DNA from: Ricinus communis
Lineage: Eukaryota > Streptophyta > Magnoliopsida > Malpighiales > Euphorbiaceae
Assembly (NCBI RefSeq): GCF_019578655.1
Contig: NC_063260.1
Span: forward strand, 24,390,888-24,454,887
Direction of reading: 5' to 3'
Length of the DNA: 64,000 nt
The notes under the pieces are model-generated. The model worked only from the letters and a program-made list of their open reading frames with translations. It was not told the DNA's origin and did no database searches. Shown piece by piece: positions 36,019 to 48,131 of the stretch. The translations under genes and the position numbers were made by a program. Each line of letters opens with the position of its first letter. The stretch's first letter is position 1.

Positions 36019-37382
36019 TATTTCTTGCATATGAGCATGGAAATAGTCAATAAGAGCAGAGAAGAGAACAAAACAGACTGAGTAACACTGATGAAAAGAA
36101 GAAACCCCAATCAAACTAAGATTCAATATGCTTTCTGCAAGTTGCAGAAACTATAGATCTCAAGTCAGAAAACTTAGTAACAGTAAACAAAAGAAAATGC
36201 AAAAATGGTCGGCATATGATCTCTCTCTATTCCAACTCACGAGTTTGAGATTTTTACAGCAATAAAAATCTCTTCTTTAGCACACCAAGGCAGCAAATAC
36301 AGCCACAGGTCTGCTGACTTTGTCAGGTTTTTTTGCAGGTGTTGACAGAAACACACGAGATGTCAGTCAAGTGGGACATACTGTTTATAGCCTGATGACA
36401 AATAAGACTTTGTTGTCTTCTGCTGCTCTTTGGAAGAGTCCCAGCATGCCGATTTACCATTCTCACGTGCAGTGCCAGTGCGTGATGCACAGTTTTCTCA
36501 TCATGCAGGGTGGCCATTTGCCACCTGACCTTTTTTGGGTTCTAGGTGTCTTTTCTTTTTGTGCAACTGAAAAGCATTAGGATAAGAGAAGTTGAGCAGA
36601 AAGTGGTGAGGTGTATCAGTGAACAGACCGTAAGTGGGTGGATGGATACGATAGACTGGTCAAGATTTTAGTCAATTGTAATAATAAGCAACAGTTCAAT
36701 AGTTACCTGTCATGCCCATTTCTGGCGTAGATACCAACTATGCCTCATTCATATGTTGATTTGAGGATTGTAAAATAATAAAAACTAATACCATAATAGT
36801 TTACAGTAGCAAGTTAAATCATTTTATTTTTAGTCTTGGCTCATCAAAATATTTCAATTAAAAGTCATTTATACATATCGGTTAAACCGATGTTAATTAT
36901 ATTATAATTTTATGACTTGCAAAAATTTTACATTCTATTCTTTTATTTGTAATTTAAACTATATGTTGGAATTTATAGATAATATTTTATAGCTTTTTCA
37001 CATAAGTCAAAAAGACCAATACTAATCAAAACCTAACAGACCCAACTTTACCATTTGGTAAAACTGAGTTTGCCCTTGGATATCAAATGTTCAGAACATG
37101 ACAAGCAGAGGGTACAGAGAGGGTCCACTTGGCACGCTTTTGCAGCTCTTTGGACAATACATACTGCACTCTTGCATAATGCACCAACCAAGACTCCTTT
37201 GGAAAAAAAAAAAAAAAGAGTAATAAAAACCAAGACTCCAAAACTATGCGTGACTCAAAAAATTAGTGTTCCAGTTTTTTCTTTTAATAGGCGTCTAATT
37301 TGTCCTACATTCATTCAGCAAAAAGCATAATAATCAAGGTGAGTTATTAATATATATGAAAAAAAAATTGAATGTTAAGGAT
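36019..37382. other. GRF upstream region and intergenic DNA
   Basis: Likely promoter and 5' UTR of the GRF gene near 36020-36300, rich in pyrimidine and purine tracts. The remainder has no recognised gene. Confidence 0.5.
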
Positions 37383-37455
37383 GGCGTCGCCCGGACTCGA
37401 ACCGGAGACCTTCAGTGTGTTAGACTGACGTGATAACCAACTACACCACGACACC
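37383..37455 (-). tRNA. tRNA-Val (AAC)
   Basis: The minus strand folds as a 73-base tRNA: acceptor stem GGTGTCG with CGACGCC (one G-T pair), A-box TGGTGTAGTTGG, anticodon loop TCTAACACA with anticodon AAC, and an intact B-box GGTTCGAGTCC. All stems pair. No intron. Confidence 0.94.
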
Positions 37456-37569
37456 AAGACGTTCAGATTTTCTCCAAAAACTTTATTATCTGAATGAAGA
37501 AGAAACCTCGTCCGTCGAATTTGAGGGCTGATGGCAAACTGTACTAACCCATCTATCCGTAAAATTAAA

Positions 37570-38165
37570 TTAATAAAATATAATTTAATAAATTTTTTAA
37601 TATTTAATATTAATTTATAATATTTTTTAAGAAATAGAAAACTAACTATTTGTAAATATTTTGAGTCTTTTAAAATTTTAGTATTGTAATAATATAAAGT
37701 TAATTTAAAAATATTTATTAATTAATTTTAGTATTATATAATTTAATAATATAATTGATATTATTATTTTAAGATTAAAAATTTATTATATAATTAGAAA
37801 ATAAAATTATTATAAAGAATAATATTAAAAATATAATTTAAGATATTATTTTCTAAAATTAAAATAATTGTGTAATTCAAAAATTAATTTATTAATTAAT
37901 ATAATATTAAAATATAATTAATATGTTATTTTCTAAAATAGAATTAGTATCATTATCTTATTGGAAAACTATTTATTAGTTAACATAATATTTAAATGTA
38001 ATAAACATGCTATGTTTTAGGGTTAGAGTAAGTATTTAATTAGAAATATAATTTATTAATCAATAAATTAATAGAAAAAATTATAAAATTATACATAAAC
38101 TTAAATTTTATATTTCAAAAATAATACACATGTCAAAATAAAAATCATACGTATCAAAAATTAAA
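37570..38165 (-). repeat. Fragment of the Helitron-like repeat family
   Basis: The reverse complement matches one half of the element at 31482-32851, including its TATGTATAATTTTATA and ACACATG stretches. It lacks the 3' hairpin end and directly abuts the pararetrovirus remnant at 38174. Non-coding. Confidence 0.6.
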
Positions 38166-38173
38166 TACAAAGA

Positions 38174-38848
38174 TAGCCGAGAGCTGTTATGGTATAGTCC
38201 TCGTGCTGTAACCTCAAGGCATGTGAGTATCCTCAAGCTAAGACCACAAAGAGGCACCTCGCCATGGGGGGTCTTTATGCTCTTTTGGATTTCGATAGCC
38301 GAATTAGCCTTTTTGGGTTATACCAGAAACAGATCGTAGCAACTATTAGTTCATTGCCATTGGATCGAGGAGAATAGAGAGGAGGAGTTTAGAAGGCCAT
38401 GAGAGAGTAAGAAATTGCTTAATGGAAACTTGCCTTATTATTATTCAAAATAACTTCTCCTTATATAGGGAGGAGAATCACGACAAGAATACAAAAGGGG
38501 ACTAAGTGGGAATCCCACTCATCCTCCACTTACAAGATAATAAGGACGACTTATCATACCTAATAATTCACTTCACTCACATAACTAATAGGACAACATA
38601 CAATAATTCACTCCACTACTCCACTCATATGCCTAATAGGACAACATACAATAATACACTCATATGCTTAATAATACACTCTTATTACTAAAGTAACAAT
38701 GACAACTCCACTCTCAAAGCAATAATTCACTTAAAGTAATAGGAGTGGCCGACAGCTTCACATGCTTAGAAAATATGATCATATTGATCATCATCCATTG
38801 GCTGGGAATCTTGCATGAGAGCTTCTTGTTGTGCCCTGGTTAATTGCA
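38174..38848 (-). pseudogene. Second, diverged pararetrovirus remnant: ORF end, promoter and leader
   Basis: On the minus strand, 38848-38766 encodes the last about 27 codons of the viral C-terminal ORF (QEALMQDSQPMDDDQYD..., stop 38766-38768). It is followed by the intergenic region with a TATA box (CTATATAAGG, about 38459-38468) and a leader to 38174 that parallels 2040-2225 (GGCGAGGTGCCTCT, TTAGCTTGAGGAT, CAGCTCTCGGC). It ends about 10 bases before the expected primer-binding site. Many differences from the copy at 1-7927 show it is another, older or distinct member. No complete viral gene is present. Confidence 0.8.
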
Positions 38849-41244
38849 TAGAGTATGATACTATACTATATTACTCATACATGTACAATATTACTCGTAC
38901 ATGTACTCATACTCTATTTAAAATATTTCTTTTAAATTATATGCAGAATATTTAGAATTTTATAATTAACTTATTAATTTCAATTATCTAGTATATTATA
39001 TTTAGAGAACTTAACAAATTATTTAATTATTTAATATTTTATTTTTATTATTTTAATATAGCCTATTGGAATATATTATATATTATTTTATTTGAATAAA
39101 ATAAAAAATAAAAAATTATATAATTAACATTTTAATTTATTAAGATCTTTTTTATGTATACATTAAAAATTTGATAAAAATAATTAGTAAATTAATAATC
39201 TCGATTAAATAATAAAACCTTTCGATCTTAATTCGAGCCAGTATACTGAATGAAAACTTCACTTAATGCGTGAGATAAAAAATTTATTTGACCTATTTAT
39301 ATAGAACTTCTAATATATGCATATAAGTAATAATTTTTGAGTTTTATGTATATAACACTAACTCTTGACTATTTTTTTTCTTTTATTTATGACTCATAAA
39401 AGAATGTTGATAAAAATACATAAATAAATAATTAAAATATAATTTTTCAAAAAAAAGTGAATAAATATCTATTTCTTAATCAATAAATAGATATTTATTA
39501 ATCAATAAATATTTATTTCTATAAAAAATATTATTTTTCAGTTACAATAATATTATCTTATAAATTTTTATTGGATTTTGATAATTATGTGTGATAAATT
39601 ATTTGAAATGAGTAGACTATAAATAAATATATATCTTTTTTCTGAAATGAATAAAAATATAATACTATTCTATCTATACCCTATTTATTATTATTCTAAT
39701 ATAAATAGTAGGACTCTTTCATTTTAGGAATTTACACTTGTCTCAGTCAACAGTCCTCTTATTAAATGCGCATTAATTAATAGTTTTAGACATCTTTTCT
39801 TCTAGTTACAATTTAGAATATTATTATCTAGATTTAGTGTATACACTACAACTAATAGAAGAGTGAAACATATATATAAGTGTTTTATATTTTGATATTG
39901 AATAATTAACACATATATACTTTGTTATTTTAAAATTAATGAATAAATGTCAATTATCTATCAGTTTGTTGTATAGATAAAAACATATACCAATTTTAGT
40001 TATTTTCTTTTTATCTAACTAAAAAGAAATTTCATTACTATTAGCCCTTAAAAGGGAACAGAGGTACAAAGTTGAGTAAGTCTCCAGCAATTATAAACAC
40101 TTTGGTTTAAAATTGGTTAAGCTACCCAGTCTGCACAATTGTTACAAGACCTCGAAACAAAAGCAAAATGGAGAAATCTGTTCGTTGAAGTTGATTTTGT
40201 GATTGTTATTGCAGTACGATATGTTTTACAAGTGGACGGAAGATTCAAATCTCACCAATTTTTGATTTTGTGTGCGGATGCAGCATCTCTTTATCAACAT
40301 AAACCAAAAGAACAACTAATTAAGTTTAGTTATACCATTACCATATAGTTAATGCATCATGTGATGATCATATATAACGGCGATCATAAGCTTGGTATAT
40401 TATTATTATTATGAAAAATTTAAATATTATATATATGCAGTTTGATTTAACATGTATTTAAATCTTATTTTTTTAATAACTAAATATCCTCATCTTTTAA
40501 TTTAATATATGTAGATTTATTAAATAAAGACATAAATTAAAAAATTAAACTATCATAAAAATAAATATTTAATAAATTAAATTAAAATTAAAATATTAAA
40601 CTAATTCAAAAAGTTGAGAATCATAAATATGGATTTCGCCTTATATGAAATATGGTGGGGACATGAAATAAGGAATGTACGGAAACACATCAGAATATTC
40701 TTTGTATATTATTCGCACTTTAAAACAAAATTTTCAATGAGGGTGTTGAAAGTTTAACATTTTACCGTCTTGCTTTCAGGATAAGAAATTTTTTTTATGT
40801 ATATATTTTTACTTATATATTAAATTTAATTATAAGTGATATATATTTATTAATATTAAAATAATAAAATATAATTTGATTATATAATATTAAAATATAA
40901 ATATTTAATATATAACTATTTAATATGATATATGCATTTATTATAGGTAAGAAATTATGAAAGAGAAAAGTATAAAAATTAATTAAGTGGTTTAATTCTT
41001 TGACACGAAAAGTATTGTAGTTTTTTTTTCTTTCTGTGGCACTTTAATATTTTTGAGAATTATATTGTTAATAATTTATATATAAATTTATTAATATTTT
41101 AATAATTTTAAAAATTAAATTTCAAATAAAATTCGATCGCTGCAAAATCAATCATGTTGGATAGATAATGAAATATAAAATTCTATAATTTTATCATATC
41201 ATTTAAGACTTGGCAGAAAGACTAGAATTAGAGAACAAATTGAA

Positions 41245-41500
41245 TTATAAAATTATTATTTCTCTCTTTAATATTTCTCTCCAATATTTATAAGAATTGG
41301 CGTGCTTAGTATTTGATGAAAGCTAAATTGGTAAATAATGAAATGTTAGTAAAATTACAACTAATTAATACTAAATGAATGAACTACAGTTATTTAATTA
41401 ACAGTATTATAAATTTAAATATAAATTAGTCTCGAAATACTAAAATATCATTAAAAAAAATCACAAAAACTCTTCTGATAAAGAATTAGACCACATTGTC
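41245..41500 (+). repeat. Dispersed repeat, copy 1
   Basis: This segment (for example TTTCTCTCTTTAATATTTCTC, GATGAAAGCTAAATTGGTAAA, ATACTAAAATATCATTAAAA) recurs in the same orientation and order at 52050-52320. The two copies differ by substitutions and indels. Family unknown. Confidence 0.65.
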
Positions 41501-41759
41501 AAATTTTTTAAATTTCTCTTTATAAAACATTTATATCCTGACTACTACTTCCTAGGAATGAGAAGGATAAGTATATATTCTCACATCCATCGCGTGCAAT
41601 CGAGAATAAGTTACACACGCTTGGACATCACATCAGAATAGATAACAATAATAGAAATAAAGATTTTGTGTTAAAAAGAGAAACTGGATAGAAATTCACA
41701 TGGATCAAATTCTGTTGGATGTTATGTATGCATGGTTGTATGTTATGATTTTAAGGAAG

Positions 41760-41761
<2 letters not shown>

Positions 41762-41793
<32 letters not shown>
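41762..41793. repeat. (AT)n microsatellite
   Basis: An alternating AT tract of about 32 bases. Confidence 0.93.
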
Positions 41794-41799
<6 letters not shown>

Positions 41800-42023
41800 G
41801 AAGAAAAAATATCACTAAGTGCACTTTGGTCATCTTAATTAGGTTAACATTTAGCTTCATCCACCATATTATTGATAAAGAACTAAAAAATAGAAAAGAA
41901 ACAAAGAAATCAAATCCTCGTCAAGATCAACTAAGAAAACCAAAAAATCTGGATGAACAATTTAGTACAGATTCAAAAAGGGTGGAAATAAAATGCCATC
42001 AAACAGCAGCTTGTAAGCGTACG

Positions 42024-42372
42024 TCATGCTGCCATAAAGAGAGCATCAACCCTCGCGTTGCTTTCCCGATAGATGTAAGAGCTATGGAACGCTATTTTTG
42101 AAAATGAATTCCAAACAGTTAACTCAAGCAGCTTTCCATTTTCATGGAGCTTCCCAAGATTTATTTTTATTAAGCTGAAAAATGTATTGCGAGTTACATT
42201 CCAAGCCTCTCTAATTGCATAGATGGAAACAGCCAATTTAGCCTCGAATTCCAAGGCAGAGCCAATCAGAATGTCGAAAGAACGATGGACGAAGCCACCG
42301 TTCGTTCGAAACACACCGCCGGCTTCTGCAAAACCTGGAGCTCCTAGGGCTGCCCCATCCACATGTCCTTTT
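42024..42372 (-). pseudogene. LINE-type RNase H domain fragment
   Basis: An open stretch of 112 codons on the minus strand resembles the RNase H domain (RVT_3) at the C-terminus of plant non-LTR retrotransposon polyproteins. It has the DGAALGAPG start, GGVFRTNGGFV, an FEAKLAVSIYAIREAW helix with the catalytic Glu, and ends YIYRESNARVDALFMA like the usual REGNxxADxLA motif. The middle is shorter than usual and the aspartate between strands is lost. No reverse transcriptase remains nearby. Confidence 0.72.
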
Positions 42373-42473
42373 TACCAATCAATAGAACACAAATTTCTCT
42401 ATCAGTCTCTCTGTATGGATAAGGGATTTAAGGTATGAGCAAGTGGACAATTTCCCTCGTAACTCCTCGCCGA

Positions 42474-42752
42474 TTTCAGATTGCGTTCGACAGCTCCCTT
42501 ATATAGTCCCTCGCAAAGCAGGAGTAGATGTAGACATGGGTGGCTTCGCAATTTCTGAAGCTGCACGAGTTTTGATCAATGTATGGGCAATAAGAAAGGA
42601 TCCAAGCCTATGTAAAGATCCAAATTCATTTGTTCCAGAAGGGGTTCCTGGGATCGGATGTTAAGTTCGAGGGCCGGAGTTTTGAGCTCCTTTCATATGG
42701 AGGTGGATGAATAATTTGCCTTGGACTGCCATTAGCTTTTAAGATTGTTGTG
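42474..42752 (+). pseudogene. CYP76-type cytochrome P450 relic (exon 2 fragment)
   Basis: The segment aligns with exon 2 of the P450 at 54278-55867. It covers the end of the K-helix region (PRKAGVDVDMGGF), the RVLINVWAIRKDPSLCKDPNSF stretch and the damaged heme region, where GAGRR is replaced by GGG and a stop. At least one frameshift (near 42650) and a stop destroy it. Exon 1 is absent. Confidence 0.85.
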
Positions 42753-42850
42753 AATGATCGCAAGTTCAAAAATTATTGCAAATCCAGTGTCGATGAAGCA
42801 CAAAGAAAACGGTGAAAATTGCAAAGGGAAAAAAAAAAAAGAAGGAAAGT

Positions 42851-42923
42851 GGCGTCGCCCGCACTCAAACCGGAGACCTTCAGTGTGTTAGACTGACGTG
42901 ATAACCAACTACACCACGACACC
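42851..42923 (-). pseudogene. Decayed tRNA-Val (AAC) copy
   Basis: It is identical to the tRNA at 37383-37455 except in the T-arm. The B-box reads GGTTTGAGTGC instead of GGTTCGAGTCC, so the invariant C56 is lost and the closing T-stem pair (53-61) is a G-G mismatch. The rest, including anticodon AAC, is intact. Probably not transcribed or stable. Confidence 0.8.
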
Positions 42924-43695
42924 AACACGGCTCGATGAGCTTAATTCTGCCTGAGAAGATCAGAGAAGACAGGAAAAGCAACAGAAAAATCGACAGGCCT
43001 GTATAAAGGCATCAAGGCTCAAAACCCACCGCATTTCTCCATGCAGATTAGTATCAAAGGCAGTTTTATTCGAGAAACAACCGTTTTGGCGAGGGTGTCA
43101 GCTAGAATACGAGTTTTTCACTTATTTTTATTTCTCAAGTGAATCTCGCTTCTTTTCCCTCTTTCAACTCGCGCTTCGCCGGTACACAACCAATAAAGTC
43201 CGTATCATAAAAACTGTATTCTTTCTCGGCTGATGCTTGCCCCTTACCAACATTTTGTGATTAATGTGGATGGAGTATTTAGTTGAAACATTGAATGTTT
43301 ACTTTGGAAGAGAGCAAATATATTGTCTTCAGGAATGTAACTTTCTAATGATTATTAAAAAGATACAAGACTTATAAACCCAAAAATGGGATTAGTTTCA
43401 GTCCAAAGCCAATCTAGTTTTGCAGTTCGTTGAAAGAAAGAAAAAGAAAATCTGGTTTAACAATTGCTAAGGAAAGACAACTGGTGAGCTTGTTTTGTGC
43501 TGGATGTTGGTTGGTTGGACATGAAGTGGTCATGTTTGATTTTTTGGACTTTAGCTCTGTTTCCAATCTTGTTTTCGGTGATAATTGGTCACAATCATTG
43601 TATTCTGAGGTTCTCGATTTTTCACATATTATTGAGATAGATTACTTTATATACTTATTGTTCGGTTTTATTTGATACATCCATTGGTTTGGAAT
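42924..43695. other. Intergenic DNA
   Basis: No recognised gene. A plus-strand open frame at 43430-43675 has no known motif. Confidence 0.5.
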
Positions 43696-44327
43696 AGTAC
43701 AAAGGGTCAATTTGCCCTTAAAATACAATTTTTTAAAATAAATAGCTTTCTAAATTTAAGTACACACAATTTGAATCTTCTCAACAAATAGTGTTCTAAA
43801 TTTATGTTTAATAGTCAAATATATTTAATTTATTTTTTTTAAAAAATTTTAAAATTTAATTTAATTATAAAAATAAAAAATAATATTTATTTTATTGATT
43901 TACTGATACATTCTCTTTAGTGGCATGCTATACAATATCGTATTTGAGAAATTTTATATTTTAAATTTGATTGGTCAAAAAAAAAATAAGTCAAATTTTA
44001 ACTTTCTTAATAAATAGATCCGTTATCTATTATTTTTAAATTAATTAAATTTTAAATTTTAAATTTTATCAAATATGCTCTTATAGTGTGTCATTAATGA
44101 AATAAATATTATTTTTAATTTTTCCAATTCAATTAGAATTTAAGATTTTAATGTTATTTTAATTTTAAAAAAATTAATTTGGATATATTTGACCATTGAA
44201 CATGAGTTTAAGAGGCTATTTATTAAAAAATAAATTTAAATTCGATGTAATTGACCCTTAGATATAAGATCATGAGGCAGTTTACTTAAAAATTTTAAAT
44301 TGAGTGGCAAATTGATCCTTTGTCCGA
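43696..44327. mobile_element. Foldback MITE with target-site duplication
   Basis: The ends AGTACAAAGGGTCAATTTG and (reverse complement) TCGGACAAAGGATCAATTTG are inverted copies. The complementarity continues for about 200 bases inward, through AATAAATAGC and GTCAAATATAT blocks. The element is flanked by TTGGAAT at 43689-43695 and 44328-44334, a likely 7-8 base target duplication. It has no coding capacity. The 632-base size and TIR form fit a MITE of a hAT or Mutator-like group; which one is not decided. Confidence 0.72.
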
Positions 44328-44415
44328 TTGGAATTATATACATCTTATTATTATATTATTGTGTAACCTAATTATTAGCCATAGAGAAATTCTTATTATA
44401 TATATATAAAAAAGA

Positions 44416-44605
44416 AGGAAAACGTGGATCACCCAAAGAAGAACCTTTATCAATAAAATTTGTATTTGATCCAGTTCTTGAGAATTCAAAAAATAAAACA
44501 ATTAAAAATAATTCTCTTGGAATAAAAGAAATAAATAAACAAGTTCCTCATTGGTCATACAAATTAATTGAAGTATTTCACATTCACGATAAAATTTATG
44601 GAGAC
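44416..44605 (+). pseudogene. Plastid-derived ycf1 (TIC214) fragment in the nucleus
   Basis: The frame encodes about 63 residues ending KTIKNNSLGIKEINKQVPHW and SYKLIE, resembling the conserved VPRWSYKLI region of plastid ycf1. It is short, lacks a start, and is cut off at about 44605. The AT-rich plastid codon use fits. A nuclear insert of plastid DNA is the simplest reading. Confidence 0.62.
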
Positions 44606-44647
44606 CGGTTTCCTTTTTTTATTTTTTTATACAAATGAGCTCTTCCT

Positions 44648-44965
44648 CTAATTTACTAATTCGTGAGACGATACTGGCCTTTTTTTATATTTGAAAAATA
44701 TTTCAGGAGGGATCTTTAGTAGACGGTGGTTGATATAGTAATTCTTGATCATAATTTTCAGTATGAGTAGTGCGTTCAATATTAAACTTGTGATTGACAG
44801 TAAAACACCGATTCCCGGATTGAGATCTAATTCGATTTTCATAAATTTCTTGAAATAATTTTTTATAAAGTTTTGTTATAGCATCTATAACCACCTCCGG
44901 TTTAGGTGTACAGCCCGAAAAATAGACATCTATAAGAATTAGCTTATCGACTCCCCGAAGAGAAC
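44648..44965 (-). pseudogene. Plastid-derived ndhK fragment in the nucleus
   Basis: The minus strand encodes the C-terminal part of plastid NADH dehydrogenase subunit [77 protein letters not shown] and the stop. Upstream (about 44955-44965) a 5-base insertion breaks the frame before a recognisable TDSYS, and homology fades by about 45000. Frame changes near 44705 separate the last part. Several family-conserved residues are altered, so the insert is old. Confidence 0.85.
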
Positions 44966-46570
44966 AATACTATAAGAGTCGGTATTGAACATCCCCCTCT
45001 TAACGAGGACAATGCCTTCAACTACGACATGAAAAGCCAAATGCAAGTCTATGAAAGTTAAAAATCATAGCTCTACCATAAGATAGCGGATTCAATTTAG
45101 CTCCTTGGATCAGATTCCACTGACCAAAATACCGAACTAACTATCTTGAATCAACTTCAATTGAGCTGAGTAACAACAAAAACATATATCTGATTTTAAG
45201 CAATTAAGATGAAGGAGGTAGGAGATAGTCTGTCGTGGGAAAGAACGCCTATATTACCCCTTCAAAGCCACCAACAACCCAATTGCAATCTTAACCACTA
45301 GGAATCACAGATCAGTTCAGTACTTCAATTATTATAGTTGAGTTTAGCTTAATCAGATTAGATGTCTTTGAAACATCAAAAGGAGGTTGCGTTGTCCTGT
45401 CAGATTTTCACCAAACATTACATAGCATGATCATTAGAAATAACTTGGCATAAATGTCTAGTATTTAAACAAACTTTCTTGTTTGTGCTTATAAAGACCT
45501 CTGTGGCTTGTTAGGTTTTTTAAGTTATTTATTCTTTAGCCACTAGTTTATATTATATATTCTAACGTTCAATAATTAGAGAGAATGTTTTATATTATTT
45601 TTTTATTATATTTTAATTTTATTCCTGTAAATATACATTTTTTTATTCTTTTTCTATTTTTTTGCTAGATTAGCAAATTTTTGTTTTACTACTGCTTGTT
45701 GAATTTTGAGAGATTATTGAAATTAATTTTTAAGATAGTATCATTTTTGCTTGCCTCAAACTTTATTACAACTCGTTTTACCTAACAATTTTATATATTG
45801 TATTATGTTATTTAATAATTGATCGCTTTATAGTTGAATAATGAGAAAATGACATGAATTTTAAATTTTGTAACTATCATATATTTTACTATCTTAACCG
45901 TATACATGGAGCCTTGATAATTGAAAACAAATCCTCTTTTAAAGATCTTATGGCCTCGAGCAAGCATATAGCATGTGCAACGTTTAAACAAGAACCTCAT
46001 GAGTCGCGGCTCTATTGATTGGCCATAGCCCATATCCAAGTTAATAAAACTTGCTGTATAATGCTTAAATTTATACATCTAAAAGGCGTATTTTCCAATT
46101 AATTGATGCCTTACCTAATGGATATGATGAAGTATTTCCATTTCCTTCCAGTGTGGTTAATCAGCTGCCATAAATCAACTTGAAGACATGGTGTGTAAGG
46201 CTATTAACAAGTTTGATTTATTTAACTTTGATTCCACCTTATAATCGGAGATGATTTTAGTTTGGATTAGATTTAGTTCACCCCCTCCCAACCACAACAA
46301 TAAAACAAAGTTTGTTCCATAATTTATGTACTTAAGACATCCAAGAGAAGCATGACCAGCAGGTCAAGACAGAGCCAAACTAGAACAGCAGAACAAACCA
46401 ATAAGAATAGCACCACAAGCAGATCAAGTTATAGGAGCAGGATCAATACTCGAATTATGTCGTGATGCAAGTTACTATATATTCTATTAAACAGAAAACG
46501 AAAAAGTCTTCCAATCTGATCGGAATGCCACTGCCATATACTTGTGTTTGATTTTTCCCGTGTAAATTTT
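44966..46570. other. Intergenic DNA
   Basis: It contains the fading end of the ndhK insert and then DNA without a recognised gene. The last about 60 bases are the 3' UTR side of the P450 gene. Confidence 0.5.
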
Positions 46571-48131
46571 TTAGAGCTGTATAGGTATAGCTTTCAGTGG
46601 CTGAGCCTTCTGTAAGGTGATCCCGAACTTATCTTCCATATCCATGCTTTCTGGTGTAACCCCATTTTCAAGCTTCCAATCAAAGGATACAATAAGCGAC
46701 CCTAACATCATGTGCAACATTCTCATGGCCAATGACAATCCAGGGCAGATCCTTCTTCCAGCACCAAATGGTATCAGCTCAAAATCTCTGCCTCGAGCAT
46801 CAATTTCTGACCCTAAGAATCTCTCCGGAAAGAAAGATTCAGGGTTTCTCCATACGCTTGGATCTCTACCAATAGCCCATGCATTCACCAGTACTTGAGC
46901 ATCTCTTGGAACTGTACAGCCATTCATTTCTACATCTGCTCCAGCTGTGCGGGGGAGTAATAAGGGAGTTGGTGGGTGCAATCTCAAGGTTTCTTTGATA
47001 ATTGCTTGCAAGTAAGGCAATCGGGGAGCGTCCGATTCCTCCAGCAATCTGCCTTTGCCAATAGTCTGTTCAAGCTCTTCTCTCGCTTTCGATAAAATCT
47101 TGGGGTTGCAGACAAGTTCTGTCATCGCCCATTCCAATGTGCTTGAAGTTGTATCAGTCCCAGCAGCAAATAAATCCTGTTAATGAATCTTAAATTAACC
47201 AGCATTCCAATATAAAGAAAGAATAGGTAAAAGATTTCAAACCAACCACAAACAAGTGTTTGATGCGAGTCCTATCCATCTCCTCCTTGTTATTTTCATC
47301 GAGACTGAGAAGAGTATCAAGCATGTCATTTGCTGGGATATAACCGGGCTCTTTTCTTGACTGCAACCTTTCATCGATTATATGATCAAACAAATCAAGC
47401 ATCCTCCCCACGTAAATCCTCATGCGACGCTTTATACCTTGTGGATCAATGTTTCTAAGTGTAGGGAAATAGTCGGCCAAGTTTGGTCTTCCTAACTCAT
47501 CCATAATGCCCCTTACAGCCTCCTTAAACTCTCGGACAGTTTCCGAACTTGAATCTGTCAAGTCTAGCGAGAAAACGCTACTTGACAAGGTGTTGAGCAT
47601 AGTTTTAAAAGCTGCTTCGCCGATGTCTACGACTGCACCAGCACAGCAACATTCTTGAACATCAGCAAGTAGTTCTTGAATTTTCTTGCACCGAAGGTCT
47701 TGATTTGCGTCGAGTTTCTGATTAGTGAAGATATAAAAGCTGCAGATCTTTCTCAGATTTCTCCATGGCGCGCCAACAGGTAACCATGGCATGGAAGCTT
47801 CATGATGATCAAGTGCTTGGATTGCCTGAACCACAGTTCGGTTAGAGAAACTGAGATCATGTTTCTGAAGGACTTCTTTAGCCAAGGATGACGAGGAAAT
47901 GACTACTGTCGTTATTTGGCCAAGTTTAAGACTCATCAACGGGCCATGAATCTTGGCAAGCTTGGCTAATGACCTGTGAGGTTTGTCGCCAAGATCGAAG
48001 AGGTTGCCTATGATTGGCAAAGGTGATGGGCCAGGAGGAAGCTTGCCTCGAGTTGTTTTGCTTCCCTTTACAACAAACTTAAGAGCATGAGCAAATGCCA
48101 ATACCAAAAGAAAAACGATCAACAAGTCCAT
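46571..48131 (-). CDS. CYP76-family cytochrome P450
   Basis: Predicted 496 residues; exons 48131-47247 and 47176-46571 on the minus strand, with the single phase-0 intron typical of A-type P450s (GT-AG). An N-terminal ER membrane anchor is followed by the [12 protein letters not shown] hinge. Other landmarks are the WRNLRKIC C-helix, the I-helix AGTDTTSS (about residues 300-307), the K-helix Glu357-Arg360 (ETLR), PERF, and the heme loop [11 protein letters not shown] with Cys439. All catalytic elements are intact. CYP76 enzymes oxidise terpenoids (for example geraniol 8-hydroxylase) and some diterpenes or xenobiotics, using cytochrome P450 reductase. The substrate cannot be read from sequence. 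It is a paralogue of the gene at 54278-55867 in opposite orientation. Confidence 0.94.

Larger units (their letters stand above)
38849..42023. other. AT-rich intergenic DNA with dispersed repeats
   Basis: No supported gene. Bases 38850-38920 contain short imperfect repeats of TACTCATACATGTAC. Bases 41245-41500 recur at 52050-52320. An (AT)n run lies at 41762-41793. Confidence 0.5.

Noticed and set aside
38860..38920. Short repeats of TACTCATACATGTAC, considered as a CRISPR-like or satellite array
   Set aside because: Only two to three imperfect units; simple local duplication in AT-rich DNA.
43430..43675. Plus-strand frame of 81 codons
   Set aside because: No motif; hydrophobic end only. 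Probably chance in pyrimidine-rich DNA.
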